The position numbers and the translations under genes were made by a program. 45,717 bases of DNA, from contig JAWXVD010000015.1 of the NCBI GenBank assembly GCA_044425705.1, positions 1 to 45,717 of the forward strand, read 5' to 3'. Numbering within the stretch: the stretch's first letter is position 1; each line of letters starts with the position of its first letter. Positions 17,583-25,750 of the stretch are shown here, one piece after another. The notes below the pieces were generated by a model. That model was given only the letters and a program-made list of their open reading frames with translations. It was not told where the DNA came from and ran no database searches. Source of the stretch: JAWXVD01 sp044425705. Lineage in GTDB: Bacteria; Bacillota; Clostridia; Lachnospirales; Lachnospiraceae.

Positions 17583-17615
17583 TCGGGAAATAGATTAAAT
17601 TGACCTATTTCCCGA
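17583..17615. terminator. Terminator after the dehydrogenase remnant
   Basis: TCGGGAAATAG (17583-17593) pairs perfectly with CTATTTCCCGA (17605-17615). It is followed by CTCTTTG and lies between convergent gene remnants, so it may work in both directions. Confidence 0.6.
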
Positions 17616-17713
17616 CAGCCTCTTTGTTGAATTTTATTTATAAGAACATCCTAGAAAATAACAATCTATTTGAATTTTTATTTTCTTTACTGATATACAG
17701 CATTAGTAGTATC

Positions 17714-18079
17714 CTAAAGTGTAACACTGTCAGCTAAACTCTCATCTGCGTAGATATGGGCTGCATTTTTGATTACAATTTGGTTGTCCATTGCCATGTC
17801 AAACCCAATGGTATATTCGTAGGTAGGAATGCATCGAATACCTCCTTCATAGAGTTTCAACAAAAAATCATAATAACCGTTTGTTTTAGGTGGCCCAACT
17901 AAATTTAGTTTCTTACGACCATTCATCCATCCATTGATGAGCATATAGGGGAAACCACCGTTGTGGTCGGCATGGTGGTGGATAAAGAAAATGCTTTCAA
18001 TATCGCGCACTGGGATGCCCCCTTCAGCCAATCGTATAACAGTGCCATCTCCTACATCAACCATAAAATGTTGCTGATT
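17714..18079 (-). pseudogene. Metallo-beta-lactamase-fold hydrolase fragment
   Basis: The fragment carries MVDVGDGTVIRL and the metal motif HHHADHNGG, the HxHxDH signature, and then stops after 116 codons. The first strand-rich part and the C-terminal metal ligands are absent. The frame is open a few codons upstream of its ATG (KNQQHF), then closes. No ribosome site is visible. Confidence 0.75.
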
Positions 18080-18092
18080 TTCTTAAAAATGT

Positions 18093-18357
18093 AAGTTTAA
18101 TACAGCGTATCTGTTCGCAGTAGCCACTTATGTTTTTTTCTCTGGTGGTGTGGCAACGCATTTAACCGATATTGCAAAGGCTTCAAATTTCGAGTTTTCA
18201 TGTATAGGTAAAATAAAGATGGTGGATAACTACTTGCTAGGATTTAGCATGAAAAAACAAATCGAGGGTGAGGATAAAAAGCATATAGAAAAACAAATGC
18301 CACTATCAAGCAAGATATTCAAAGTAAAAAAATTTTTATACGAAAAGATACTGCTGA
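18093..18357 (+). pseudogene. Flavodoxin-domain fragment (EFR1-like)
   Basis: An open frame without its own start reads AYLFAVATYVFFSGG, then KIKMVDNYLLGFSMKKQIEG. The pattern resembles the end of the flavodoxin domain in fused flavodoxin-ferredoxin proteins (ATYGG, then VKMVDNYIPMF). The FMN phosphate loop and the ferredoxin half are missing. The tail runs into the end of the facing anti-sigma gene. Confidence 0.5.
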
Positions 18358-19050
18358 TTATTTTCCACATCTATTACCGTTGTGTCCATATCCACTTTGA
18401 TGTTCCACATCATTACAAGCATCAATCAAATCTCTAATCCCTGCCATTGATAAGCCACTAATTTCATCTACTGATATTTCTGGATTTACCTCTAGTAGTT
18501 CTAAATATGCTCTATATTTGCCAAAGGAAATACCATGTTCGAAAGCTTCCAATTTCAGTTCACTATTTCCGTGATAACACTGCACATTCTCGCCATAAAA
18601 ATTACAATTTTGAATACTGTTTATCATTCCATCAGTGTTTTTGTCACTGTTTGATACAACTGTTATTTCGGTATAGCTTTCAGCAAATTCTGTAAAACCT
18701 TCATCATCTTTGAGTGTTTCAAGTGCATCTATATAGTTCATATTTTTAAGGCTCACTGCATTTACAATTTCCTCTGCATCTTCATTGCTTGCTACCACAT
18801 CAATCACTCGGTCAAAGCGATTGATTTCAAGTTCAATAGATGGGTTTATATCAATGCTTATATAAGAAATAGGGGTAAAGTAGATGTTTCCAAAGATAAA
18901 TAGGGCAAACACTGCCATAATAGGTGCGAGTTTATATCCCAAATAAATACTTTTCTTTGTTTTTTTCGCTGTGATATTTTCGAAAGTTTGCCTTTTTAGG
19001 CTTTCATCTGCATGAATGTCCGTAAAAGCATTTTTCAATTTTTCATTCAT
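18358..19050 (-). CDS. RsgI-like anti-sigma factor
   Basis: 230 residues with a cytoplasmic N-terminus of about 40, one membrane helix (LAPIMAVFALFIFGNIYF) and an outer domain that begins SYISIDINPSIELEINRFDR, the conserved juxtamembrane segment of RsgI-type anti-sigma factors. The C-terminus is asparagine-, histidine- and glycine-rich (HQSGYGHNGNRCGK). It overlaps the upstream sigma gene by 8 nt, and its ribosome site GGAGG lies inside that gene. It should hold the sigma factor at the membrane and release it on an outside signal. Confidence 0.85.
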   Translation of the reverse strand: MNEKLKNAFTDIHADESLKRQTFENITAKKTKKSIYLGYKLAPIMAVFALFIFGNIYFTPISYISIDINPSIELEINRFDRVIDVVASNEDAEEIVNAVSLKNMNYIDALETLKDDEGFTEFAESYTEITVVSNSDKNTDGMINSIQNCNFYGENVQCYHGNSELKLEAFEHGISFGKYRAYLELLEVNPEISVDEISGLSMAGIRDLIDACNDVEHQSGYGHNGNRCGK

Positions 19051-19528
19051 ACAAATCGCCTCCTAAAGTTTCTTTTAGCATTTCTCGGCCTCTAGCCATT
19101 AGAGTGTAGACCGTGTTCACATTTTTTGAGAGCATTTTTCCTATTTCTACTGCCGAATACCCTTCAAAATAATGCAGATAAATTACAATTTTATACTTTT
19201 CTGGAAGTGCCAAGACAGCCTGCCTTACATAAGCATTTTCATCAAAATCCGATGGTGCTTGCATTTCAGATACTTCATCTATGCTCACCATATTTTTCCT
19301 GAAAAAGCTCTTTAAAAAATCTTTGCACTCATTGATGGTCACACGAATAAGAAAGGCTTTTTTGTGTTCTTCGGACTCAAAAAGAGCAGAGCTACGCACA
19401 TATTTCAAAAATACATTTTGAAATATATCTTCAGTATCAACTTGATTTTTAAGGTAAACCACACAGATGCGCTTTACTATATCAGCATATCTGTCTATGG
19501 TCTGCTTTAAATCTTGCTCATCTTTCAT
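19043..19528 (-). CDS. ECF RNA polymerase sigma factor
   Basis: 161 residues with sigma region 2 (DTEDIFQNVFLKYVRS) and region 4 (LPEKYKIVIYLHYFEGYS, then NVNTVYTLMARGREML). It starts after AAGGAG, 18 nt downstream of a secreted EF-hand peptide gene, and is coupled to the RsgI-like gene. Confidence 0.9.
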   Translation of the reverse strand: MKDEQDLKQTIDRYADIVKRICVVYLKNQVDTEDIFQNVFLKYVRSSALFESEEHKKAFLIRVTINECKDFLKSFFRKNMVSIDEVSEMQAPSDFDENAYVRQAVLALPEKYKIVIYLHYFEGYSAVEIGKMLSKNVNTVYTLMARGREMLKETLGGDLYE

Positions 19529-19546
19529 AGCTTTGCTCCTTTTGAT

Positions 19547-19786
19547 TTAGTTTCTGTTTCTACATTTGCCACCATTTTTACCACAACCAATGCCAAAATC
19601 TGTGTTGTCAAAAATGCCATCTCCGTCAAGGTCTACAAAATTTACTCTCAAGCCGATGTTGTCGCAAACACTATCGCCATCACTATCAACAAAGTTTCCA
19701 CCTTGTCCGTTGCCCATTGCAAAAGCTGTTGTTCCCATAGCTAAAACAAGTGCTACTATCAGTCCTAAAGATACTAATTTTTTCAT
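19547..19786 (-). CDS. Secreted peptide with two calcium-binding DxDxD repeats
   Basis: 79 residues. A clear signal peptide (MKKLVSLGLIVALVLAMG, cut near AFA) is followed by FVDSDGDSVCDN and FVDLDGDGIFDN. Each matches the DxDxDG calcium loop of EF-hand/thrombospondin type 3/dockerin-like repeats. The C-terminus is Cys/Gly/Asn-rich (GIGCGKNGGKCRNRN). It starts after GGAGGA. It is first in the operon with the ECF sigma and RsgI-like genes, so it may be the regulon's outside sensor or effector. Confidence 0.8.
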   Translation of the reverse strand: MKKLVSLGLIVALVLAMGTTAFAMGNGQGGNFVDSDGDSVCDNIGLRVNFVDLDGDGIFDNTDFGIGCGKNGGKCRNRN

Positions 19787-19841
19787 GATAAATTCCTCCG
19801 ATAAGTTTATTTTGATAAAGGTTTATTGCCTTTTCACTTAT

Positions 19842-19870
19842 AATACGATTGAAGAAGATAAATCCTTTCA
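19842..19870 (-). promoter_or_regulatory. Possible ECF-type promoter of the sigma operon
   Basis: On the minus strand TGAAAG (19870-19865) and CGTATT (19847-19842) are separated by 17 nt. CGT at -10 is a usual ECF feature, and self-activation is common for ECF operons. No sigma-A promoter is obvious here. Confidence 0.3.
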
Positions 19871-19883
19871 AAAAATAAGTATT

Positions 19884-20429
19884 TTACAAAAACATATGCT
19901 CAACAAATATCTTAACACCTAAACCCACAAGAATGATACCACCTAGTATCTCTGCTTTAGATTTGTACTTATCACCAAAATCTGCACCAATTTTCACACC
20001 TACTGCTGAAAATCCAAATGTAGTAATACCGATAAACAAAGCTGCTATTATGATGTTTATATTAAGCAGTACAAGAGAAACTCCAACAGCCAAGGCATCA
20101 ATGCTTGTAGCTATCGCAAGGAGTAACATAGATTGACTTTCTTTTTCTTCTTCATCCTTCTCAAAAGCTTCTTTTAGCATTTTTGCACCAAGAAATCCCA
20201 GCAGTAAAAATGCAATCCAGTGATCGAAATTTTTGATAATATCATAAAATTGACCACCGATCAAATAACCAAGTACAGGCATAAGTGCTTGAAAGCCACC
20301 GAAATATAAACCTGCTTCTAAGGAATGTTTTATCTTTACTTTTCTTAATTTAACACCTCTGCTAATGGAAACAGCAAAGGCATCCATAGATACACCAACA
20401 GCAAGTATGAAAAGTTCAATCATTCCCAT
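19884..20429 (-). CDS. mntP: MntP-family manganese efflux pump
   Basis: 181 residues, six predicted membrane helices in two related halves, each with the family motif (VGVSMDAFAVSISRG and ATSIDALAVGVSL). It exports Mn(II). Its ATG overlaps the stop of the ferredoxin gene (TAATG), so it is translationally coupled within the ArsR-ferredoxin-MntP operon. Confidence 0.9.
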   Translation of the reverse strand: MGMIELFILAVGVSMDAFAVSISRGVKLRKVKIKHSLEAGLYFGGFQALMPVLGYLIGGQFYDIIKNFDHWIAFLLLGFLGAKMLKEAFEKDEEEKESQSMLLLAIATSIDALAVGVSLVLLNINIIIAALFIGITTFGFSAVGVKIGADFGDKYKSKAEILGGIILVGLGVKIFVEHMFL

Positions 20430-20626
20430 TATGCAAGTACCAATGCTTTTTTAGGGCAGAAACTTACACATTTGCCACACTTGATACATTTATCGTGGTC
20501 AACAGTAGGTGCTAAAAATCCTTCTTGTTTTAATGCTCCAACAGGACAAATTGCAACAGATGGGCATTTGTGGTTTTGTGGGCAGTTTTCTTTTATTACC
20601 ATTAGTTTTTTATTTTCGTTAGTCAT
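20429..20626 (-). CDS. Small 4Fe-4S ferredoxin
   Basis: 65 residues. The second half has a canonical CIKCGKCVSFCPKKAL cluster motif. The first has an unusual spacing (NCPQNHKCPSVAICPVGAL) that fits a second cluster with an altered motif. It starts after GAGAGG and lies between the ArsR repressor and mntP genes. Confidence 0.85.
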   Translation of the reverse strand: MTNENKKLMVIKENCPQNHKCPSVAICPVGALKQEGFLAPTVDHDKCIKCGKCVSFCPKKALVLA

Positions 20627-20641
20627 TTGTATTTCCTCTCG

Positions 20642-20944
20642 TTATTTACAATACATTTCCTTTAATACTTCCATCATTTTGTAAATTCGTTCATCTTTTA
20701 TTCTGTAAACTACTGTTTGAGCCTTTTTATCATAGTCTAAAATACCATTTGCTTTTAATATGGCAAGATGTTGTGAAATACCAGATTGTGTGATTTGCAA
20801 TTTTTCAAGTAGTGCAGAAACACTCATCGGCTCTTTTTCAAGTTCGCACAAAATAAGCAGTCGATTTTCATTTGCCATTACTTTTAATAAATTAGCAACT
20901 TCCTTTGCTTTTTCTTTCATTTCTTCCACATTCTTTTCCTCCAT
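20642..20944 (-). CDS. ArsR-family repressor
   Basis: About 100 residues. The winged helix reads MANENRLLILCELEKEPMS, LEKLQITQSGISQHLAILKA, then QTVVYRIKDERIYKMMEVLK. No CxC metal site is seen in the alpha-3 helix, unlike the ArsR/SmtB sensor downstream. ATG 20944 follows the stop of the preceding frame by a few bases; an internal ATG at 20920 after GGAAG is possible. It heads the ferredoxin-MntP genes and probably binds the palindrome at 21596. Confidence 0.85.
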   Translation of the reverse strand: MEEKNVEEMKEKAKEVANLLKVMANENRLLILCELEKEPMSVSALLEKLQITQSGISQHLAILKANGILDYDKKAQTVVYRIKDERIYKMMEVLKEMYCK

Positions 20945-20949
20945 TTTTT

Positions 20950-21570
20950 TTATTTGCAAATCCCTTGTGTCATAGTTCCCATAGGGCAGTAAACACAAAA
21001 ACCTCTAGGTTTGAAAAATAGCATGGTTGCCATACTTAAAATAGTTGAAGTGAGCATAACACTATAAAATCCAAAGGCATATTGTGCAATCCAAGGTGTA
21101 ACTGTAGTGCTATTTGCAAATGCCCAAGGCACTTTAAATGTCCAAAGCAGTGTTACAACTTCCGATAAATTTGCACTTCCTGCAAACACAAGATAGGTAG
21201 TAAAAATCATATTGAAAAACATAATCATAAAGAAAGCTAAAAAGCCATAGCGAAAATAGGGAGTACGCACAAACTTCGGCAATGGTTTGTTGCGAGATAG
21301 TTTTTTGCCTACAAGAGCAAATAGTTGACCTCTGCCACAATACTTATGACAGTAGCTTTTGTTGCCTGTAATTACAGCAATGGCAAGTGGTGTCAAAAAG
21401 AATACCATACCGATGCAGGGCAGATTTTACTGCATTTGCCACAGCCTACACATTTTTCTTTGTTTACAGTTGCATGAATTCCATTGCTTATGCTGATTGC
21501 ACTAAGTGGACACTCTCTAATACAAGTGCCACAGGCAACGCATAAATTTGAAACTATTGCAATTTTTAGC
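20950..21570 (-). pseudogene. Ferredoxin joined to a NapH-like membrane protein
   Basis: The 5' part (21570-21412) encodes two cluster motifs, CVACGTCIRECP and CVGCGKCSKICPA. A frame change follows, then the rest (from 21408) encodes a NapH/YccM-like membrane protein: YCHKYCGRGQLF, RTPYFRYGFLAFFMI and CVYCPMGTMTQGICK, with three helices. The usual N-terminal helices and first cysteine cluster of the membrane protein are missing, so a deletion has fused two redox genes out of frame. Confidence 0.7.
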
Positions 21571-21595
21571 TTGACATATTACCAGATTGCTTTTT

Positions 21596-21642
21596 AGTAT
21601 ATCAGTAATTGCTAATATACTATAATTTCATTTAACTGTCAA
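21596..21642 (-). promoter_or_regulatory. Promoter and ArsR-type palindrome
   Basis: On the minus strand TTGACA (21642-21637) and TATATT (21619-21614) are separated by 17 nt. The -10 lies in the right arm of a palindrome (21596-21621) whose arms AGTATATCAG and CTAATATACT flank TAATTG. The overlap with the -10 fits repression by the ArsR protein encoded downstream. Confidence 0.65.
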
Positions 21643-21670
21643 TATCAAAACAATTTTTTTGATGTAACCA

Positions 21671-21699
21671 TTGACCTTTTTGCTTTTGAAGCATATAAT
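21671..21699 (+). promoter_or_regulatory. Promoter of the DMT transporter
   Basis: TTGACC (21671-21676) and TATAAT (21694-21699) are separated by 17 nt, about 40 nt before the start codon. Confidence 0.75.
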
Positions 21700-21741
21700 T
21701 GTCATATAAAATAATTTTGATTTGAAAAGGAAAAGCTTATT

Positions 21742-22602
21742 ATGTGGGTTTTATTGGCATTTTGTTCTGCTTTTTTTGCAGGTGTAACAGCTATTTTAGC
21801 AAAATGTGGCATTAAAAATACGGATTCAAATTTAGCCACGGCTCTAAGAACGATAGTTGTATTGATTTTTTCTTGGCTAATGGTATTTATTGCAAGTGTG
21901 CAAGATGAACTACTTACCGTTGATTTTCAAACGATTTTATTTTTAGTTTTATCTGGAATTTCAACTGGTGCATCGTGGCTATGCTATTTTAAAGCACTGC
22001 AAATAGGTGATATCAATAAAGTTACACCTATAGATAAATCTAGCACTGTTATGACTATGATTTTAGCATTGTTTTTTTTACAGGAAGGCATTACTCCTAT
22101 AAAATGTCTAGCAATCGTATTAATAGCTTTAGGCACATTTTTAATGATTCAAAAAAAGCCATCTGAAAAAGCGATAGTTAAAGGAAATGCTTGGTTATTT
22201 TATGCATTGGGCTCTGCTTTTTTTGCAAGTTTAACTTCAATACTTGGTAAAATTGGTGTTGAAAATATAAATTCGACACTTGGCACAGCGATCAGAACAA
22301 TCGTAGTTCTTATAATGGCTTGGGTTGTTGTTTTTGTAACAAAAAAACAATCCACAATTAAAAGTATCGATAAGAATAGTTGGCTTTTCCTTGTACTATC
22401 TGGTATAGCAACTGGTGCATCATGGTTATGTTATTATGCAGCATTGCAAACTGGACCTGCAAGCATTGTTGTTCCTATTGATAAATTAAGTATTGTAATC
22501 ACAGTTATTTTTTCTTATTTTGTATTTAAAGAAAAATTAAGTAAAAAAGCAAGCTTCGGCTTAGTTACTATTGTTGGTGGAACTTTAATAATGTTATTAT
22601 AA
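21742..22602 (+). CDS. EamA/DMT-family transporter
   Basis: 286 residues with ten membrane helices in two duplicated EamA halves. The repeated segments LSGISTGASWLCYFKALQ and LSGIATGASWLCYYAALQ show the internal duplication, and each half ends with a PIDK motif. Substrates in this family range from amino acids to drugs. The start follows AAGGA. The downstream ArsR gene begins 20 nt after its stop and may have been its regulator before it was broken. Confidence 0.85.
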   Translation: MWVLLAFCSAFFAGVTAILAKCGIKNTDSNLATALRTIVVLIFSWLMVFIASVQDELLTVDFQTILFLVLSGISTGASWLCYFKALQIGDINKVTPIDKSSTVMTMILALFFLQEGITPIKCLAIVLIALGTFLMIQKKPSEKAIVKGNAWLFYALGSAFFASLTSILGKIGVENINSTLGTAIRTIVVLIMAWVVVFVTKKQSTIKSIDKNSWLFLVLSGIATGASWLCYYAALQTGPASIVVPIDKLSIVITVIFSYFVFKEKLSKKASFGLVTIVGGTLIMLL

Positions 22603-22622
22603 TTTTGATTTGAGATGATGAT

Positions 22623-22883
22623 ATGCAAGACTGTACAAGTACAGCAAAAGTATTTGAGGCTTTGCGTGATAAAACACGAGTTGGCATTATACAATTTTTA
22701 GGTTCTGGTGAAAAATGTGCCTGTCATATTTCTGAAGAACTTGACATTGCACAATCCAAGCTGTCCTATCATATGAAGATATTATGTGAGTCTGGTTTGG
22801 TGGAAAGTTGGTATGTCGGCAAGTGGACACATTATCAAATCAGCACTTCCTTGTTCTTTCTATTCTGTTCCTATTTCTTTTGA
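22623..22883 (+). pseudogene. ArsR/SmtB metal sensor cut by an IS remnant
   Basis: The first 75 residues are a normal ArsR sensor: VFEALRDKTRVGIIQFL, then EKCACHISEEL, which holds the CxC pair that binds As(III) or Cd/Pb in this family, then QSKLSYHMKILCESGLV. After HYQIS at about 22848 the frame enters transposase-derived sequence (SLFFLFCSYFF). The last 10-30 residues are lost. The DNA-binding part is complete, so partial function is possible. Confidence 0.8.
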
Positions 22884-23640
22884 CTTTTGTGATTCTAACC
22901 ATGGTTTGCATGGTTTTTCTAAAGTATTCTTTGTGAAATCTATTTCCTTCCACTCATTTTTTCCTTGATAACATTTATTGCGATTTGGACAATGTCTACA
23001 TGCATTTTTATTTGCATAACGTATATTTCCATTTTTCTTTATACATTTTTGTCGTAAAATTTCTCCCATATGTAAACATTTTTTTATTTCTTCTGCATCT
23101 GTGCTCGTTTTATCAATTTCTTCCTCTTCTTCATATGGTATTTCTAGTTCATATCCATCTTTTCCATCTGCGTTTATGACATGGGGAATGATTCCATTTT
23201 CTAAACAATGTATCATATCCTCACTACTTTCATAGCCTCTATCTGCTACTACTTCTAAGATTTCACCTTCTGTTTCCTTTCAGATACATTCCATTGTCAC
23301 TTCCAGCATACCATGATCTGTGACGGGTCTTCCTCTTTATCCATTTCGATTACCATAGATAAACAACTTATACACACCTTTGGGATCATACGCTGGTCTA
23401 CCTTCTTTTGCTGCTTCTTTTATATCATACTTTGTTAAATCTAAGCTGTTTACAAAAGCATCTATAATCCTTGCAGTGCTTTCCTTATCAACTAAAAAAT
23501 CCCAAGAACACATCATTTTTTTAACAATACTTATGCTAGTTTTCGGACAATCTCCCCATATATTTCATCCGCTACTTCGTCACAGATATGATGATAAATG
23601 AATCTGTTTTTTCTTGAACTCTTTTAGACTTATCATTCCC
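22860..23640 (-). mobile_element. Degraded IS1182-type transposase
   Basis: Conserved pieces occur in order on the minus strand: CSWDFLVDKESTARIIDAFV, GRPAYDPKGVYKLFIYGN, EVVADRGYESSEDMIHCLEN and the Cys-rich segment ANKNACRHCPNRNKCYQGKN. Stops and frame changes occur near 23340, 23280 and 23210, and the central catalytic region is partly deleted. The last frame, 22860-23216, is open for 118 codons. The element ends inside the 3' end of the ArsR gene. Confidence 0.8.
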
Positions 23641-23752
23641 ATCATAATAGATACACCATAATGGTTTGCTAAGCTAATTTAAATTCTCAACCTTGATACT
23701 TACATTTTATTTTGCAGAAATTTTAATAACAAAGATATTTAATAATTCCCTC

Positions 23753-23801
23753 TTGACTCCTCAATATAGTTAGGTTATAATACTTAGGTAATAATAACTA
23801 T
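23753..23801 (+). promoter_or_regulatory. Promoter and MarR-type operator of the MATE operon
   Basis: TTGACT (23753-23758) and TATAAT (23776-23781) are separated by 17 nt. ATAGTTA (from 23766) and TAACTAT (to 23801) form an inverted repeat around the -10, suitable for autorepression by the MarR protein. Confidence 0.65.
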
Positions 23802-23814
23802 ATGAGAGGTGATT

Positions 23815-24270
23815 ATGAATAATAAAGTAAAACTCGCACTGGACAAAATATTTCACGACAGTGCAATTGCTGAACTTCGACTGCTTCATAATGGTATTGG
23901 TAACAAAAGTCTTACCTATAACGATATTTTATACCTAAATATTATTGAGGCACATTCTGGAGAGTATACTGCAAGCAATATCGCAGATATGCTTTATGTT
24001 TCCAGACCATCTGTAACACAGAAAATCAATGAGCTTGAAAAAAAAGGATACATTTATAAAGTGCAAAGTAACACCGATAAACGAGTGTACAAACTTTTTA
24101 CGAATCGAGATGGTAAATCCAAACAATATTATGAAGTTACAGATAAAACAAATGATGATATTGTAAATAAATTATCAAAAGAATATAGCGATGAGCAGAT
24201 TGCATTATTTTGCAAAATGACTGATAAAATCTGCGAAATAATACTACAAGAAACCAAGAAAGGCAAATAA
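23815..24270 (+). CDS. MarR-family repressor
   Basis: 151 residues. The winged helix includes YTASNIADMLYVSRPSVTQK and INELEKKGYIYKVQSNTDKR, the latter forming the wing. ATG 23815 follows GAGAGG. The MATE gene starts 14 nt downstream, so the pair forms a drug-responsive efflux operon. Confidence 0.9.
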   Translation: MNNKVKLALDKIFHDSAIAELRLLHNGIGNKSLTYNDILYLNIIEAHSGEYTASNIADMLYVSRPSVTQKINELEKKGYIYKVQSNTDKRVYKLFTNRDGKSKQYYEVTDKTNDDIVNKLSKEYSDEQIALFCKMTDKICEIILQETKKGK

Positions 24271-24284
24271 TTTAGAGGTGTATC

Positions 24285-25616
24285 ATGAATATCTTAGCAA
24301 AAAACTTTAACACAAAATCTTTAATGAACTATGTTTTCCCAACCATTTTAATGATGGTTTTTATGTCAACTTACACTATAGTTGATGGATTATTTGTTGC
24401 AAATTTAGTAGGCGAAGATGCCTTGGCAGCTGTTAATATGGTATGGCCAACTTTTAATATTGTGCTTGCCATTGGACTAATGCTTGCAACAGGCGGTACT
24501 GCTGTAATGGGCAGACTTATGGGGGAAGGTAAATCCCGCGAAGCACGTTCATTTTTAAGCATACTATATATAGTTGCCGCTATTTTAGGTTTCATTTTAA
24601 CCACTATATTTTTAAGTTTTCCAGATGAAATTGTAAGGTTGCTAGGTGTAAATAACGAGTTATATCCTTATGCAATGGATTATTTAATCTCTCTATCCTA
24701 CTTTAGCGTATCATTTTTTTTACAAGTATTTGTACAGTCATTTTTCGTACTTGCTGGAAAACCAATACTAGGTTTTGTCATTTGTTTCTTAGGGGGAATA
24801 ACCAATATTGCACTTGATTATGTATTTATTGCTCCAAATATGCTAAACCTAGGCATTTCTGGTGCTGGACTGGCAACTGGTGTTGGGAACTGCGTGCCAG
24901 CAATTTTCGGTCTTGCATATTTTGCTTTTTATCGAAAAGGTTCTCTTTATTTTGAAAAGCCAATTTTAAACATAAAAATACTATTTCAGAGTATGTTTAA
25001 TGGGATGAGCGAGCTTGTCAGTCAGCTTTCCACAGCAGTCACTACTCTACTATTTAATGTAATTTTACTAGAACTTGCAGGCAAGGCTGGTGTAGCCTCT
25101 ATCAGTGTGATTTTATATATTCAAATGTTACAAACTGCCGTTTACTTTGGATATGCAATAGGTGTTGCACCGATTATCAGCTATAAATATGGTGCAGGCG
25201 ATAGTGACGGACTGAAAAATGTGCTAAGCATCAGTTTTAAATTTATTGCAATCGTGTCCACTTTAGTTATTGTCTTTTCGTTATTATTCGGTGAATTTGC
25301 CATCGGAATATTTATAGATAGAACAAGTGAAACTTTTGCAATGGCAGTGAACGGACTAAAAATATTTTCCATAGCCTATCTATTTATGGGCATCAATGTA
25401 TTTATGTCAGCAATGTTTACTGCATTATCAAATGGCAAGGTATCGGCGATTTTATCACTGTCTAGAACTCTTGTGTTTTTAATAGGTTCACTTATGATTT
25501 TACCATATTTCTTGCATCTAAATGGTGTGTGGCTTGCCGTCCCTCTTGCAGAACTTTTAGCTTGCATGCTGTCGGTTTACTATTTTAAGAGAGGAAAACT
25601 TCATTATGGATTTTAA
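24285..25616 (+). CDS. MATE-family multidrug efflux pump
   Basis: 443 residues and twelve membrane helices in two halves. The N-terminus (STYTIVDGLFVANLVGEDAL) and TGGTAVMGRLMGEGKSREA are typical of the DinF/MepA-like branch. It probably exports cationic drugs using Na+ or H+. The ribosome site is AGAGG. Confidence 0.9.
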   Translation: MNILAKNFNTKSLMNYVFPTILMMVFMSTYTIVDGLFVANLVGEDALAAVNMVWPTFNIVLAIGLMLATGGTAVMGRLMGEGKSREARSFLSILYIVAAILGFILTTIFLSFPDEIVRLLGVNNELYPYAMDYLISLSYFSVSFFLQVFVQSFFVLAGKPILGFVICFLGGITNIALDYVFIAPNMLNLGISGAGLATGVGNCVPAIFGLAYFAFYRKGSLYFEKPILNIKILFQSMFNGMSELVSQLSTAVTTLLFNVILLELAGKAGVASISVILYIQMLQTAVYFGYAIGVAPIISYKYGAGDSDGLKNVLSISFKFIAIVSTLVIVFSLLFGEFAIGIFIDRTSETFAMAVNGLKIFSIAYLFMGINVFMSAMFTALSNGKVSAILSLSRTLVFLIGSLMILPYFLHLNGVWLAVPLAELLACMLSVYYFKRGKLHYGF

Positions 25617-25725
25617 AGATACTCAAATAAATGAATTTATTTCCAGTGACTTTTTTGTAAAAGAAATCACTCATAGAATGGTACATATTGTAGCCCTAAA
25701 CAATTCGTTTTTCCGATTTGTTTAG
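25606..25725 (+). other. Short frame overlapping the MATE 3' end
   Basis: A 39-codon frame beginning MDFKDTQINEFISSDFF overlaps the end of the MATE gene by 11 nt, follows GAGAGG at 11-nt spacing and runs into the terminator hairpin, where it stops. It may be the N-terminal stub of a lost third gene of the operon. I recognise no family. Confidence 0.3.
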
Positions 25726-25734
25726 GGCTACAAT
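25687..25734. terminator. Bidirectional terminator
   Basis: ATTGTAGCCCTAAACAA (25687-25703) pairs perfectly with TTGTTTAGGGCTACAAT (25718-25734), a 17-bp stem between the convergent MATE operon and the membrane-protein gene. U-runs are weak on both sides. Confidence 0.65.
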
Positions 25735-25750
25735 ATTATCATCATATTCA

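Noticed and set aside
21571..21601. TTGACA at 21571 as a plus-strand promoter for the DMT transporter
   Set aside because: The spacing to the next -10-like string is 19 nt and it lies far upstream; TTGACC-17-TATAAT at 21671 is better.
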